Origin: Taxillus chinensis
Taxonomy: Eukaryota > Streptophyta > Magnoliopsida > Santalales > Loranthaceae
Direction: 5' to 3'
Assembly: GCA_023512835.1 (NCBI GenBank)
Contig: CM042091.1
Coordinates: forward strand, 18,369,506 to 18,433,505
DNA: 64,000 bases
Shown here: positions 50,380-62,888 of the stretch, piece after piece
How positions within the stretch are numbered: position 1 is the stretch's first letter
Layout: each line of letters begins with the position of its first letter
The notes under the pieces: generated by a model
The model's database searches: none
The model's input: the letters and a program-made list of their open reading frames with translations, nothing else
Told to the model about the DNA's origin: nothing
Position numbers and translations under genes: made by a program

Positions 50380-52233
50380 CATCCTGTAGCATACTAAAAC
50401 TGAAAGCTCAATGACACTGAATGGAGGTACGCGGTGCATGAAAAGGAGATGACGACAGTTATGCATTGCCTTCAAGTATGGAGGCATTATTTTCTAGGGC
50501 CCAAGTTCATGGTGAAGATGGACAACATTGCTACGAGTTATTTCCTAACTCAAAGGAACTTAACTCCAAAGCAAGCACCGTGGCAAGGACTCCTAGCTGA
50601 ATTCGACTTTGTGCTCAAGTACAAACCGGGAACAAATAATGTGGTGCTGATGCACTAAGTTAGAAGGCGGAACATGTAGCCATTAGCCAACCACACTTCC
50701 CTTTGGTGGAGAAATTGAAGGAAGGAATAGAGCACAATCCATTAGTCAAGTCCTTGGTAGAATGCGTCAAAGCTGGGAAGACGCGACGATTTTGGCTAAG
50801 GGATAACTTGCTCCATACTCGAGGGGAACGGGTGTACGTTCCTAAATGGGGAAGTTTGAGGAGAGATATCCTCAAAGAATGTCACGACTCGTGGTGTGTT
50901 GGCCATCCCGGAATCAATCGTACCTTGACGTTGGTGGAAAGGAGCTATTATTGACCTTAACTTTACAATGACGTCCAAGTGTACGTGCGGACTTGTCATG
51001 TGTGCCAACAAGACAAAATAGAGAATCGGTAATCGGCGGGACTGTTAGAACCTTTGCCTATTCCAGAAAGACCTTGGGAGAGCATCTCCATGGACTTCAT
51101 TATTTGTCTCTCAAGATCCGAAGAATGCGGCACGATCATTGTGGTAGTCGACCGATTATCAAAGTATGAAGTTTTCATTCTAGCTCTAAGAGACTGCACA
51201 GCAAATGACATGGCTCGATTATTCTTTAAGTACGTGGTGAAGTACTGGGTATTCCAAAGACAATCGTGAGTGATCGGGGCTCATGATTTACTGGGCAGTT
51301 TTGGACCAAGCTGTTTCGGATAATGGGTTCGAACTTAAACTTTTCAACAAGTTTCCATCTACAAACAGACAACCAAATGGAACGTGTCAATGGCATACTG
51401 GATTTGTATCTGAGGCACTATGTGAGTACCAATCAAAGAGATTTGGCCAAGTTGCTGGACATTGCCCAATTCTCGTATAACTTGTAGAAGAGCGAGTCCA
51501 CAAACAAGAGCCCGTTCGAACTTGCAATTGGGCAGCAACCATTGACACCCACTTCCATCACTCGAGGATACACTGGAAAGAGCCCTGCGATGTTCAAATT
51601 TGCAAAAGGATGGCATGAACAGATGGATCTAGCCAAGGCATACTTGTACAAGGCAGCGAAAAAGATAAAGAAGTGGGTAGATCAACAAAGGAGGCCCTTA
51701 GAATTTCTGGAAGGAGACATGATGATGCTCAAACTCCTTCCATGCTAAACCAAAGCACTTAGACAGTTACATAAGGGTTGGATGCGCTGCTATGAGGGGC
51801 CTTTCAAAGTTCTTAAGAGAGTTGGGAAGGTCTCATATAAACTAGACCTCCCGACTAACTTACAAAGGCATCCGGTGTTCCACGTTAGTTTGCTCAAGCT
51901 TTACCATGAAGACTTGGAAGATACGAGTGGACAGTGGGTGGTGCGGACACTAACAGCATCAACAGGCAAGACCTAAGACAAAGAAATAGAGAAAATCCAC
52001 TCTCGTAGAGTCGTGCCAAGAAGGGGCGTAAATCCAAGCCGGGTGGAGTACTACGTCCAATGGAAGAACAGGCCGGTTGAAGAGGCAAGCTGGGAGAAGG
52101 AAGAGGATCTGGGGCAATTCTTCAAGGAGATTGAAGCGTACCGGGAAGAAACCGAATGCTACATCCAGCAGTTCGACGGGTTCGAGAAAGCCGAAGATGC
52201 AATAAGGACACTACGAAATCAGGTGGGGGAGAA
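50380..52233 (+). pseudogene. Chromovirus RNase H, integrase and chromodomain (broken)
   Basis: It resumes in RNase H (VHEKEMTTVMHCLQVWRHYF, FVLKYKPGTNNV), then the integrase zinc finger (CHDSWCVGHPGINRTL, TCHVCQQDK) and core (WESISMDFIICLSRSEE, VVVDRLSKYEVF with the first Asp). The second half of the core is scrambled by frameshifts between 51240 and 51560. The GPF module ([20 protein letters not shown]) and [10 protein letters not shown] follow. At the end VEYYVQWKNRPVEEASWEKE is a chromodomain core, which binds modified histone H3 and directs insertion in related elements. It ends with a purine-rich tract CAGGTGGGGGAGAA serving as PPT. Confidence 0.8.
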
Positions 52234-52443
52234 TGTCACGGACCGAGGCTTATTCTAGCACACTTAGGCTATTTTGGGGTATTTCCCCCTTGTAAAGTGT
52301 TGTAACTTAGTTTATAGAGTGAGATGTAGAGATTTAACTGCTCAAGTTAAAATGATGTCTCATGGTGTCAATGCCAGAAAAGTGTTAACATATATATGTA
52401 GGGAAGTGATGCTGTAAAGCTTTCAAGCAATCAATACAAACGA
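52234..52443 (+). repeat. 3' LTR of the chromovirus, truncated
   Basis: The first 210 bp of the LTR, from TGTCACGGACC to CAATACAAACGA, then unrelated sequence; the remaining 176 bp present in the 5' LTR are missing. Confidence 0.85.
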
Positions 52444-53130
52444 GGACAAGAGATGGTAATAGATTGATTTTGCCCCCGGTAGGACTCAAATTACTCCTAG
52501 CAACTGCTTCATGGAGCCTCTAAAATGCATGGTTGTCTTAAGAGAGAGATCAATAAAACTCGGTAGCGGGGAGCGGGCAGATGAAGTCTCCCCCCGCTAA
52601 CCCCACCATAAGATGGGGTACCTCGCCTCGCCTACACATGGGACAGGGTACGATTTTAAAATTTTATTACCCGCCTAGGTGGGGGTGGGGTACGGTAATA
52701 GGTAAACCTTGCCCCTGCTATGGCGGGTATTACCCCTAGTTAATATATGAATATTTAAAAAATATAATTGAAACTAACAAATTTAAAAATTATAAATATT
52801 AAATTTTTATTTAAATTTATAATTTTTAAAAATAATTATATTTTGATTAATAATATAAGTTTGACAAACATAGCCAAAAGTTCCACACACGAATAATTTA
52901 TCCCTCATCGACAACACACTTCTTTCCACGTAAGTGTTGTTAAAATTGTAATATTTTATATGAAAGTGTCATTGTTATATGTTTTTAAGTATCATTAAAT
53001 ATTAAAAATGTATCATTTTATTACTTAACAGTTTAGGGTGTGCACTTATGTTCAATAGATAATTTATAATTTCATATCATCCCACGATCCAATCAGAACC
53101 TAAAATTCTACTTGTCATGTAAAGACATGA
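52444..53130. other. GC-rich repeat fragment and AT-rich spacer
   Basis: 52460-52738 has alternating CGGGTA and GGGGT phrases and, on the reverse strand, starts AGGGGTAATACCCGCC, resembling the end of a small inverted-repeat element; a matching second end was not found. The rest is AT-rich and empty. Confidence 0.4.
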
Positions 53131-53800
53131 ACACAGTCGACAGATCATGACTGGGGAGACTACTCAATACTACTCGAGGCTCGAGCGTCGAGCAGAGAGC
53201 ATCGAGCAGAGCCTCAAGCAGTCTCGAGTATGGTGTCTCGAGCAGTTCGACAGTGCAGTTCCAGTTTCACTGGACTGAACTATTTACATTGTAAACCTTT
53301 ATGTCTCTCCACATTTATACTTAATTTACAATCTAAATAAGGAAATGACCCCCCATTTGGATTCAAAGAAAATACAAAAAAAAAATCAAATTCTCACTCC
53401 TTCAAAATATGAAAAATGAGAATTAGCACTGAATCTCGTAAAAATCCAGTTTTTGGTTCGATGTGCCTATATACGCACCAGGATTAGACCTCTCAGAAAA
53501 ATCCAAAAAAAAAATAGATTATCTTAGTTATGATATAGGGAACCATGATCGAGACTTTTTATTTCAAGAAAACACCTCCTACGAAAATCCTTTCTCTTGA
53601 TCAAGACATAAGGATAGAGTTGTGAAGACTGCCCTCTGTTACAAAGGGAGTGTCGTGAAACCCTAGTAGTCATGTGGGCTTGCGAGGCTACCTTGATTAG
53701 CCTGGGAGGCTACTGTTGAGGGCCTGAGAGGTGAGATTTGTTTAAAGCCTAAAAGGCTCCTGTGCCTGAGAGGTAATACGGTGCCTGAGAAGCAACGTTT
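53131..53800 (+). repeat. LTR fragment of the 57873 family
   Basis: Aligns with 58585-59310: GCTCGAGGCTCGAGCGTCGAGC-type repeats, then TTTACATTGTAAACC, CCCCCCATTTGGATTCAAAG and GGCTACTGTTGAGGGCCTG. Both ends of the LTR are absent. Confidence 0.8.
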
Positions 53801-54480
53801 GAGATCATCAAACTACAAGGTCGAAGATCAGATGACTCGAAGATATGCAGAGTCAAAGATCATCAAACCATTAGGCTCGAAGCATCACCGAAGGAACACA
53901 GGGTCGCAGACTCGTAGATCCACAGGGTTGAAGATTCAAAGACCCAAGGTGTAATCAGGTGAAGAGCAGCATCTCGGAGACTCAAAGATTTGCAAGCTCG
54001 AAGACCCATTGGGTGTAGAGTAGTAACGTTGTAGAGTCGAAGCCCGTAGGGTCGAAGCTCATAGGGTCAAAGATTAGGAGACCCGTTAATGTGAACAGAT
54101 GATTAGCCAAGTAGAATGAGGTTGTTGCTGGCTCAAAAGTGGAGACATGAAGACTTGTAGAGTGAAAGTCAGTTGATCACTTGTTCTAACCTAGATTCGA
54201 AGCCAAAGAGTATAAGAATTGGAAGATCAATTCAAAGATCCAAGGATCGAAGATTTTGACTTGAAGATTCGAAGGTGAAGACTTGGAGGTAGTAGCATGT
54301 GTACCTGGAGAGGTAACAGCGAAGCTACGAGGCATACATCTTCAAGGTTGTGGCTAGTCGAAGGAGCGAAACGCGTTACAGGACGCTGTTTAAGTAAGTT
54401 ATCACTCAGACAACATTTTCGAGCATGCTAAGTACTGGAAAACATGTGGACGTCATCTGAGGCTGACTTAACCTATTTCA
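53801..54480. repeat. Degenerate short repeats with TCGAAG
   Basis: Irregular repetition of TCGAAGAT, ATCATCAAAC and AGACTCG-like phrases to about 54300, then unique sequence. Probably LTR-internal repeats that have expanded. No coding potential. Confidence 0.4.
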
Positions 54481-57480
54481 ATGATGAAAATCAAAAGGTG
54501 AAACATGCTTAACCTTAGAAAAATGGTTTCTTGCTATGGACGTCCTATAAAATCAATGTAGATACCATACTTCAAACAAGTGTCATAATATTAGAGAACA
54601 CAAGAAAAGTATCTTATGCAATACAAAAAGACGACATAGAGTAATTCGTAAGATATAAACATAGAAAGAGGAAGATTGTAAGTGAGATAATAGTGATTTA
54701 ATTTGTCTTCGTTCCTCATACATTTAACGAATAGATTGTGAGTTTGGCAATTGAGTGATTAAAGGTCAAGCAATACAAACGATTGAATACGCAGGAGCAG
54801 ATTGTTCTAGACAGTTCGTCACAATGAGTGAGCACTGAAGTAATACTATTTTTGTATTTGAATTTATGAGAAAATAGAGTTAATCCTATTGTAACAAGGG
54901 CGAAACCCTACTATATTGAAAGTGTAAAGACTCGTATTTGGGTAGTCTTGAGAGATAGTCATTCTATGGGAATGTAACTATCTGGACGGTAGTGTAGCCG
55001 TCAATGTGAGCATTTTGACTGTACTTGGGCCCGATTCCGAGTCGGGGTCCCATTTGACCTGATTGTTGACTTTTTGGGGTTTATTGGTTGACTTTGCATT
55101 TGAGCGGTCATTTGAGTGTAATAATATCTGTTTAGTGTTGTGCTCGTCATTTCGAGCGTTTTGACAGTAATTAGGCTCAATTTGGAGTTCGTGACCTTGG
55201 GAGGTCAATTATTGCTGGAAGGCCAATGATTGGTAACAGTATATATATAATTAAGAACTACCTTATCTCTTAATTGCCAATTATTGGTGCGTGCATGTTT
55301 GAGCAAGAGAGAGAGAGAGAGAAGGTGAAGAGCGTGAAGAGCTTTCTTGGCAATTTTGGGGCGATTGGAGCTCGTGGATCGCAATAAACCTTTCCAGGTA
55401 GGTGTCCTTAACTGTCTTATCTCGATCCTATCTTTGAATATGTGATCTGTGGTTGTATGAGTGTGTATTTTATGAGGGTTGAGAAGTCAACCATGGAAGT
55501 CTAGATTTAGATTTAGATGAATATATGATTTGTGTGTATTTCTGCTATTGTTGTGCAAATTAGAGGCGTTTAGGACGCGTTTTGAGGTAAATATCGCAGT
55601 TTATTGCGTAAAACATGTGTTTATGAGTGTCTGGGGGTCACTGGGTTGCTTCCAGACGAAGAACAGGCCAAAAACGACGATGAACAGTACCCTGGGCGAG
55701 TTTTAGAGTCGACGGACCAGTCAGCAGCTGTGGAGTCAGCAGCTTCGTAGTCAGCAACTATGGAGTCAGCAGCTTCGTAGTCAGCAGCTATGGAGTCGCA
55801 GTGTGGAGTCGCAGGCTATGGAGGAGTTAGTCCGGATCAGTAGTCCGGAGGAGTTAGTCCGGATCAGTAGTCCGGAGCAGTTAGTCCGGATCAGGAGCAT
55901 CAGTCCGGAGCATCAAGTCCGTAGCATCTATCCGTAGCATCAGTCCGGAGCATCAAGTCCGTAGCATCAATCCGTAGTAGTGAAACAAGTATTCATGACG
56001 GTCTGGCTCATCAAGCCCTGGACATTTACATTGTAAACCATCACTTAAGTTACAATGTAAATAACGAAATACCCCCCATTTGGATTCAAAGAAAAATACT
56101 AGAAAAATTAATTCCCACTATTTCAAAATGTGAAAATTGGGTTTTAGTATAAAATCTCGGAAAAACCCAAAAGTTCGTAGTGGTGAATTTTTGGAAAGTG
56201 GGGTTAGACGTCTCAGAAAAATCCCCAAAAATCAAATTATCTTAGTTATGTTATGGGAACCCAATGCCGGGACTTTTGATTTCAAGAAAATAGCTACTAT
56301 GGGTACTTCCTTCATAAATCAAGGATTGAGGATTTACTTGTGAAGACTGACTACAGTTCTAAGGGTAAGGTTGAGAATGACATGCCATACTCATGTTAGT
56401 ATGTTGGTGTGAGGTATTGGGGCATGGACTCCGTGACTTGTTTGGGTTCTCACCGTGATGCACCGATGGTGCTATGTGGGTGACGTGGCAGGCATATGCA
56501 CCGATGGCAGGCCGGTGTGGCGACTGTGGCCGGGCATATTGTGCTGTGGACAGGCTAAGGTCTGAGTTGAGCCGTTGAGCTCGTGGAGCTAGGGCTAAGT
56601 GCCCTGAGCTGGGATCCCATGGAGGATCGTGGACAAGTTGTCCTGTATAAGCAGGCTGAGTCCTGATGTTTGTTTGCAGGCTGAGTCCTGTTGATTGTGC
56701 ACACTACACAGTGCACGAGTACACAGAGCATGTAGTATAGACTTGTATATCTGCATGATGTGGAGTGTTGGGGTCACCTACTGAGCTTGTCGCTCACCCC
56801 TACTTGTTGTTTACCTTTTTCAGGTGTGACCCGAGACTAGTGGAGGACTTTCTTCCAGGAGGACGCCCACTACTCTGATGTATGATACAATTATATTCTG
56901 TATTATTTTATGTTTGTATCCCGGACATGGGTCCGTGGACAGTTGTATTTGCATACTGTTTGTGATGTGATGTCTGTATGACTGTTTGACTTATTGTATG
57001 CATGATGATGTATGGGAAAGTACAGGATTACCCTTGATGTATGACTATACAAGGTTGCATATTTGAGGCAGCACCCGCGGTGTAGTCTCCATTGGTGCTA
57101 GTCACCAACCCCTTGACCTTTCGGGTGCGGGCAAGGGGAAGTCATGTTCCCAGTTTCGGGTTCCCTGGAATTGGGGGCGTGACAGAAAGCATATAGTGGA
57201 TTGGACTCAGTGTAGATACACCCTCACCACCGTGGAATAGATCACATTGATCGAACCACGTAAACCATGTCTTTGTATTTTACTTCTCATACATACCTGC
57301 TGTTAATATGATATTGTATAAGACACTGAAATACCACCCAAAGAAGAACCACATATGTAGAATACCTATGAGTATCATACTACTCTTAAAACTATAGGAA
57401 ATAGTTTTAAGTATACATATTCACCCCCTTCTTTATATATATACATATATACCCAGGCAATCTTGCTTGGATCTTGGAAA
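54481..57480 (+). mobile_element. Copia-like LTR relic split by a solo LTR
   Basis: 54860-54922 (GGGCGAAACCCTACTATATT) and, after the inserted LTR, 57190-57290 (CACCGTGGAATAGATCAC, CGAACCACGTAAACC) together resemble the central part of plant Ty1/copia LTRs as I recall them. CATATTCACCCCCTTCTT near 57417 also fits. No copia coding region in the window. Confidence 0.4.
54923..57184 (+). repeat. Solo LTR, TSD GAAAG
   Basis: TGTAAAGACTCG to TTGGGGGCGTGACA, 2262 bp, same family as 48220-50374. GAAAG at 54918-54922 is repeated at 57185-57189. TATA-like ATATATATAA at about 55241. It contains GTCAGCAGCT..GGA repeats at 55715-55820 and TCCGGA repeats at 55830-55900. Ends and target duplication are perfect. 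Confidence 0.92.
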
Positions 57481-57539
57481 TATCACATGTCAAAATGCTC
57501 TGCTTGATGAGTACATCACTACACTGATATTTTTTTTTA

Positions 57540-57738
57540 AATAATACCTCAAATACAAAGTCACCCGACTACACCACAAAAATCTAAAAATTACCCTTTT
57601 GGGGCTCCGACTCCAAATTGGCCCCACTCAGTCAAAACTCTCTATTCGACGCATATGTTGTCATACTAATATTCACATCCCTCGATGTGCACTCCATCAT
57701 ATGGTTAACTCCCAAAATCCCAAACATGGGTCATTACA
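57540..57738 (-). repeat. Inverted LTR start fragment
   Basis: The reverse strand reads TGTAATGACCCATGTTTGGG and onward (GGAGTCGGAGCCCCAAAAGG, TTTTTGTGGTGTAGTCGGGT), matching the first 190 bp of the LTR that starts at 57873 on the plus strand. The bases between (57739-57872, reverse) look like an LTR end (CCCTTGCCCTCAAGTGTGGG). Confidence 0.7.
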
Positions 57739-57872
57739 TCAGGAGACCCGGAATCAAGCACCTGGCTACCCCATACCCACACTTGAGGGCAAGGGATTGA
57801 TAACTACCACCAAAAGGGGCACACTGCGGGTACTGCCCAAATGCACCCGTACAAATCATATAACAAGGATAT

Positions 57873-59792
57873 TATAATAACCCGTGTTTGGGGTTCTGGG
57901 AGATAGCCATGTGATGTGAATATCAGTATGATGACATATGCATCAAATAAAAAATTTTGACTGTGAGTGGACCTGATTCGGAGTTGGAGCCCCGAAAGGC
58001 TAATTTTGGGATTTTTGTGGTGTGGTCGGGTGTCTTTATATTTGAGGTCTTATTTGGAAAAATAAATCTCAGTATAGTGATGTACTTGTTAAACAGAGCA
58101 TTTTCACAATAATTGAGCTCGATTTGGAGTCGAGGCCCTATGAGGGCAATTTTGATATTTTAATGAATTAAATGTGGGAAAGTATAAATAGGGTAGTGAA
58201 AAACCCAAATCCCTATGTGTCTTATATGCTTGCCTTTCTAGAGAGAGAAAGAGAAGAGAAGAAAGAAAGAGAAGGGGGAAAGCGAAATTAATGATTTGAT
58301 GCTCAAAGCGACCAAACTCAAGGTAGAGATTCATTCTTCTTACTCATATGCCATTAATTATGTTTGCTAGAGTAGCTAAAATATTAGAATTAACCTAAAT
58401 TCGTGGATTTGATGTATGAACCCTAAAAAGTTAGGGAAACCCGATTTTGTGTATTAACTTTCAAATTAAGGTTGTTTTGGTAGCCTAATATGGCTAGGAT
58501 GAATTAGGAACTCTTTCTTAGGATGAATTAGTGCTTAAAAGTGGAGATTTAATTGGTATAATTGGGTTTCGGGATGAAACCGGGATTAACGCAGTCGACA
58601 AATCGCGACTAGGGGACTGCTCGAGGCTCGAGCGTCGAGCTAACTTTAAGCAGAGTTTCGAGCGAGTTTCAAGAAGGAGTCTCGAGAAGAGTGTAGCATC
58701 GAGCATAGTTTTGAGCAGTCACGAGTAAAGTGTCTAGAGCTGTTAGGCAGCGCAGTTCTAGTGCAGTTCTAATTAGACTGGACTGGACTATTTACATTGT
58801 AAACCTTTATGCCTCTTCACATTTAAGTAATATACTTAAATATAAATAACAAAATACCCCCCGTTTGGATTCAAAGAAAAATACTAGAAAATCAAATTTC
58901 ACTCCTTCAAAATGTGAAAAATGAGAATTAGTGCAAAATCTCGGGAAATTTTAGTTTTGTTCTGAGGTGACCATTTGCACACCTAGGTTAGACCTCTCAG
59001 AAAAATTCCCAAATATCAGATTATCTTAGTTATGATATGGGGAACTAATGCTGTGACTTTTTATTTCAAGAAAACAACTTCTTTGAAAATCCTCTCTCTT
59101 AGTCAAGACATGATGATAGATTTGTGAAGACTGGCCTCTGTTACAGAGAGAGTTATGTGGGCCTGCGAGGCTATCTTGATAAGCCTGGGAGGCTACTGTT
59201 GAGGGCCTGGGAGGTGAGATTTGTTCAGAGCCTGAGAGGAAATATTGTGCTTGAGAGGCACTATTGTGCCCCGAGGGGCAGTACTATGTGCCTGAGAGGC
59301 AATGTTTGGGATTACCTTGGAGGTTTTCTTTGATTTTAATGTGTGTACATGATTGAGTTGGTGATGTATATGTAGCATTACACGAGCACATGCCTACACT
59401 AGTTTATGAGTTAGGATGGGTCGGGGAGACATGATCCCTACTGAGCTGTGGTTGCTTACTCCTCCTATTGTGTTTATTTTTGTTTGTTTCATGTGCTTAC
59501 AGGAGCTAGGAGGTTCACCAGAGTTGAAGACCGTTTGTGTTTTTGTTTGTTTTGTTGCATTGTAAAAAACTATGATTATTATTCCGTAGGGGAAAGAACA
59601 TGTATGTATGTGTTAGTACTGTGGCTTAAAATAAAATTTTTGTATTCGTGTGTTATATGTGTGATATGGAATAGGGACGATACTCGTGCTAAGGTCCCTT
59701 TATCGGTGTTATCGTTAACCCCTTGTCCTTTCAGATGCGGGCATGGGGATTCATTAACTGGTTTCTGCGGGTTGGAAAGCCAGGGCATGAGA
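57873..59792 (+). repeat. 5' LTR of the right-edge Ty3/gypsy element
   Basis: About 1920 bp, from TATAATAACCCGTG (TG changed to TA) to GGGCATGAGA, immediately before a PBS. It shares block order with the 48220 and 54923 LTRs (TTTTGACTGT, GATTCGGAGT, the TTTACATTGTAAACC block, CTTCTT..AAAATCCTCTC) but is clearly a different, more distant family member. TATAAATAGGG at about 58185 is a TATA box. Confidence 0.75.
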
Positions 59793-59794
59793 GA

Positions 59795-59806
59795 TGGAAT
59801 CAGAGC
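59795..59806 (+). promoter_or_regulatory. Primer-binding site (tRNA-Met), one mismatch
   Basis: TGGAATCAGAGC, followed by ATGG, against TGGTATCAGAGC; it lies two bases after the LTR end. Confidence 0.8.
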
Positions 59807-60188
59807 ATGGTCTAGTTGGCCTAGGGTAGTGGGGTACTTGATTACTCTTGTGTCCTTTTGAGGAGCATGGAGGGACGTGCCTGATCAACACAGTCCTTTA
59901 TGAGCCTCTAAGGTGTACTACGGGTAATCAGTTATAGTGTAGGTGTACATGTATAGATAGAGACTAGTTTGCATTGAAAATGTGAGACTAATTTGATGTG
60001 CTATATGTCATGATATGTAGAACTGTGTGACAATATAGATATGTGTGCCTGTGTGACAGCTTATATATGTGCATTGTGTGACTTGTATGTTTTAGTGTAA
60101 GCCATATGTGATATGTGCCATACGTGAGATTGACCCATGTGATGGGGATGAAATAGAGATTGAACTTTTGTTTCTTTGTGTAGTGAAA

Positions 60189-61300
60189 ATGCCTCTGAGG
60201 AGAGTGCCGCATGCGTCTGGGGTAGTTGGTGATGAGTCTTCCACCCATGTGGGGTTGGATGCGGGGCAGTCCGTCGGGGGAAATGAGTTATTGGCACAGC
60301 TTGTGGCCCAAGTGAGGGCGCTAAGGGAAAGTATGGGGGACAAGGTTCGGGAAGCGGTGCGCCGTGAGTTAGCGGCACAACAGTTGGTTCCACCACCCCC
60401 AAAGAGGAGTCCCAGCGTGAGGATAAGGTTCCACGCGAGGCAGTGGAGACCCGACATATTGATGAGGACGTGATCACGAGGTTCTGAAAAGAACAACCAA
60501 GTAAGTTCATGGGAGAAGGTGATCTAGTGGTTGCGGAGCATTGGTTGAGGCATATTGAGCACATATTGTCCTTTCTTTTACCATGGGAGGAGGATAAGGT
60601 GAGATTGGCAGTTAGATAGTTAAAGGGTGAGGCCATAGAGTGGTGGCTTAGTGTTACTGGGAGCTGTGATGTGTAGATGATGTTGTGGGATGAGTTTCTT
60701 CAGTTATTTCATGATCAGTTCTTCCCAGAATCCGTGAGATGGCAGAAGAGGGAAGAGTTTACTAGTCTGAGGCAAGGATCAAAGACAGTGACAGAGAATG
60801 AATGGGAGTTTAGGAACTTGAGTAGGTTTGCTCTAGTGATTGTGGCAAAGAATGACCTAAAGGCTCACAAGTTTACCTTGGGTCTGAGGCCTGTCCTCAA
60901 GTAGAGAGTTGAGGCATTCTGTCTGAAGACATATTTAGAGACATTAGAGACGGCCCGTATTGTTAAGAGGGGTCTCGACAAGGGGAGACAGGCCCATCAT
61001 GGATGACAACTCCAGAGTGGATCTGATTCCAAGAGGCCCAAGATAGAGTTTGGGGGTAGCTCCAGAGAGCGGGGTCAGGCCCCAGTGGTTCTAGCGAGGT
61101 CCCACCTTAGTGGGAGACAGGGGGTTTAATGGGCGGTCCACCAGGAGGTTATTTGTGTTGTGGGGATCTAGGACACTAGAAAAGGGAGTGTCCTCGGAGA
61201 CATTTGACATGCCCCACTTGTGGCCGAGAGGGACATCTGAGAAGGTGTGCTGTAGCAGAGGTAGTACAAACGATGCTGGAGGGGCAGCACAGAGTGTTCG
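60189..61300 (+). pseudogene. Gag of the right-edge element (broken)
   Basis: From MPLRRVPHASGVVGD the first frame gives a helical N-terminus (ELLAQLVAQVRALRESMG) and stops at 60473. In another frame the capsid core follows: VVAEHWLRHIEHILSF, EAIEWWLSVTG, LFHDQFFPESVRWQKREEF and RFALVIVAKND, with several in-frame stops (for example near 60617, 60676 and 60903). The knuckles at about 61150-61250 include CPTCGREGHLRRC (C-x2-C-x4-H-x3-C). Gag packages element RNA in virus-like particles. At least one frameshift lies near 60470. Confidence 0.75.
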
Positions 61301-61379
61301 AGGTGACACCCAATTTAGAGCTCTAGCGGAGAGACTAGTCCATCAGTAGTAGGGTGGCCAAGCAGGTTCTAGTCAGTCT

Positions 61380-62888
61380 TGATAACGTGCATTTATGCCG
61401 TTATCCTAGGCCTTATTTAGGGTGTTTTAGAGTATGTTTTGTACCTATTTGCATGATATTTTACACATATTTGCTTTAACCCCCAGGAAGACCCTGTTTG
61501 GTGTATAGTGGTACTTTTTGAGTGTTTTTGGCAGGTTTTGGAGCAACCTTTTCCCACACACCTTGGCTAGATCACTCCATACACTCAAGAGGAAGCTATA
61601 GGAAGAAGATGGAAACAAAATGAAGGCAAAATCAAGGTGCATGTGAAAAGGCTTTCTCACGTGCAAGGATTTTATTGCTTAGATGCCTTCTACAACTCAA
61701 GAGGAAGCTTTGGAGCAAATTTGGGATGATTTGGAGCTGCACGTGAAAAGGCTCTTCTCACTTCATTCTCGCGTGCAGGCATTTTGGAGCTCCAAATGAT
61801 GTGTTTTGTTGTTTTACTCATTTTCTTCTAAAGAACTGGGGTCAAATTTGGTATAGTTTGAGTGTTATTGAGCCTAGAACGTTGAATAGTGTCATTAACC
61901 AAAACGATGTCGTTTTGGCTGCAACCACATTTATAATTAGGGCACACCTTTTGTAACCCTAATTTGGCCCACCAAATCCTATAAATAGGGGTCTTTGGAG
62001 GCATTGTAAAGCATCTTGAGGGAGAGAATCCGATCTGAGTTCTGAAAAAGAGCTATAGCCATTGCTAAAAGATCGGATTGTCCTTGGCAAGGAGTGATTT
62101 TGGGCAGCAGACGCCGGAGTCTTTGGAGGCTGGAGTCCTGGTTCATCTTGGGGTCTTCCTTTATTGTCCTGGTACTGTAATCATGTTCTTTCTTGTAATT
62201 GTTATTGCTTTTGTCATGATTATGAAGTAGTTTTGTTAGTCTAGGGGAGCAATGTAGCCCCCAATAAATTGTATTCAGTTTGGTTATGGTTGTTCAATAA
62301 AATAAAATTCAGTTCTTGTTTAATTCACTTGCTTGAATGGAAATGCCTAGTTTATGCATAATTAGGTAATCTTAGCCCTTGTCTAGGGTGGAACACTAGT
62401 GAATTAGATTTAATATTGTATGATGGATCAAGTCTGCCACTATTAGATTGTTTATCTACCTTGATCACTTTTATTCACATGGACCAAATGGGATAAAAGC
62501 CTTAAATCTATCTTAGCATGGACCAAATGTAAGATAGGTAAGAGATAATCAACATGAACATGAACTAGAACATAAATCAAGAACAAGAGCCATACCCAGA
62601 CTATTACAATCGATTGGGTGGTAAACATTGTGACCCTAGATCCTTAATCACTGAAATTTCTATACCAACAGTTTGCCAACATTCTGATTTAATCACTTTT
62701 CGTTCAAACTATCTGCATAACAAAAATCAATTGTCCAGACATAAAATCAACTTGTTAGCTTAGTGCTCGCTGCTTAACAGCATTAGCTACCTCCCTGTGG
62801 GTTCGACAACCGGAGTCTTAATACTCCATTTTATTACTTGACCAGTGCACTTGCTGCAAAAACCTATAGACACAATTTATACGGGTCA
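61380..62888 (+). repeat. Solo LTR of a third family, TSD AGTCT
   Basis: TGATAACGTGCATT to TACGGGTCA, 1509 bp, with AGTCT at 61375-61379 and again at 62889-62893. TATAAATAG at 61980-61988; CTCCCTGTGGGTTCGACAA near the 3' end is a phrase common at the U5 end of plant gypsy LTRs. No coding region. It sits between gag and protease of the host element. Confidence 0.9.

Larger units (their letters stand above)
43243..52443 (+). mobile_element. Chromodomain Ty3/gypsy element (chromovirus), interrupted
   Basis: 5' LTR, methionine PBS, gag, protease, RT, RNase H, integrase and a C-terminal chromodomain-like segment, PPT and a truncated 3' LTR. Two insertions of another LTR family split gag from protease and the RNase H. 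With them removed it is about 4.9 kb. Short LTRs, a tRNA-Met primer and a chromodomain identify a chromovirus, of a short-LTR type such as Reina; the exact clade is inferred. Frames are broken many times. Confidence 0.85.
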
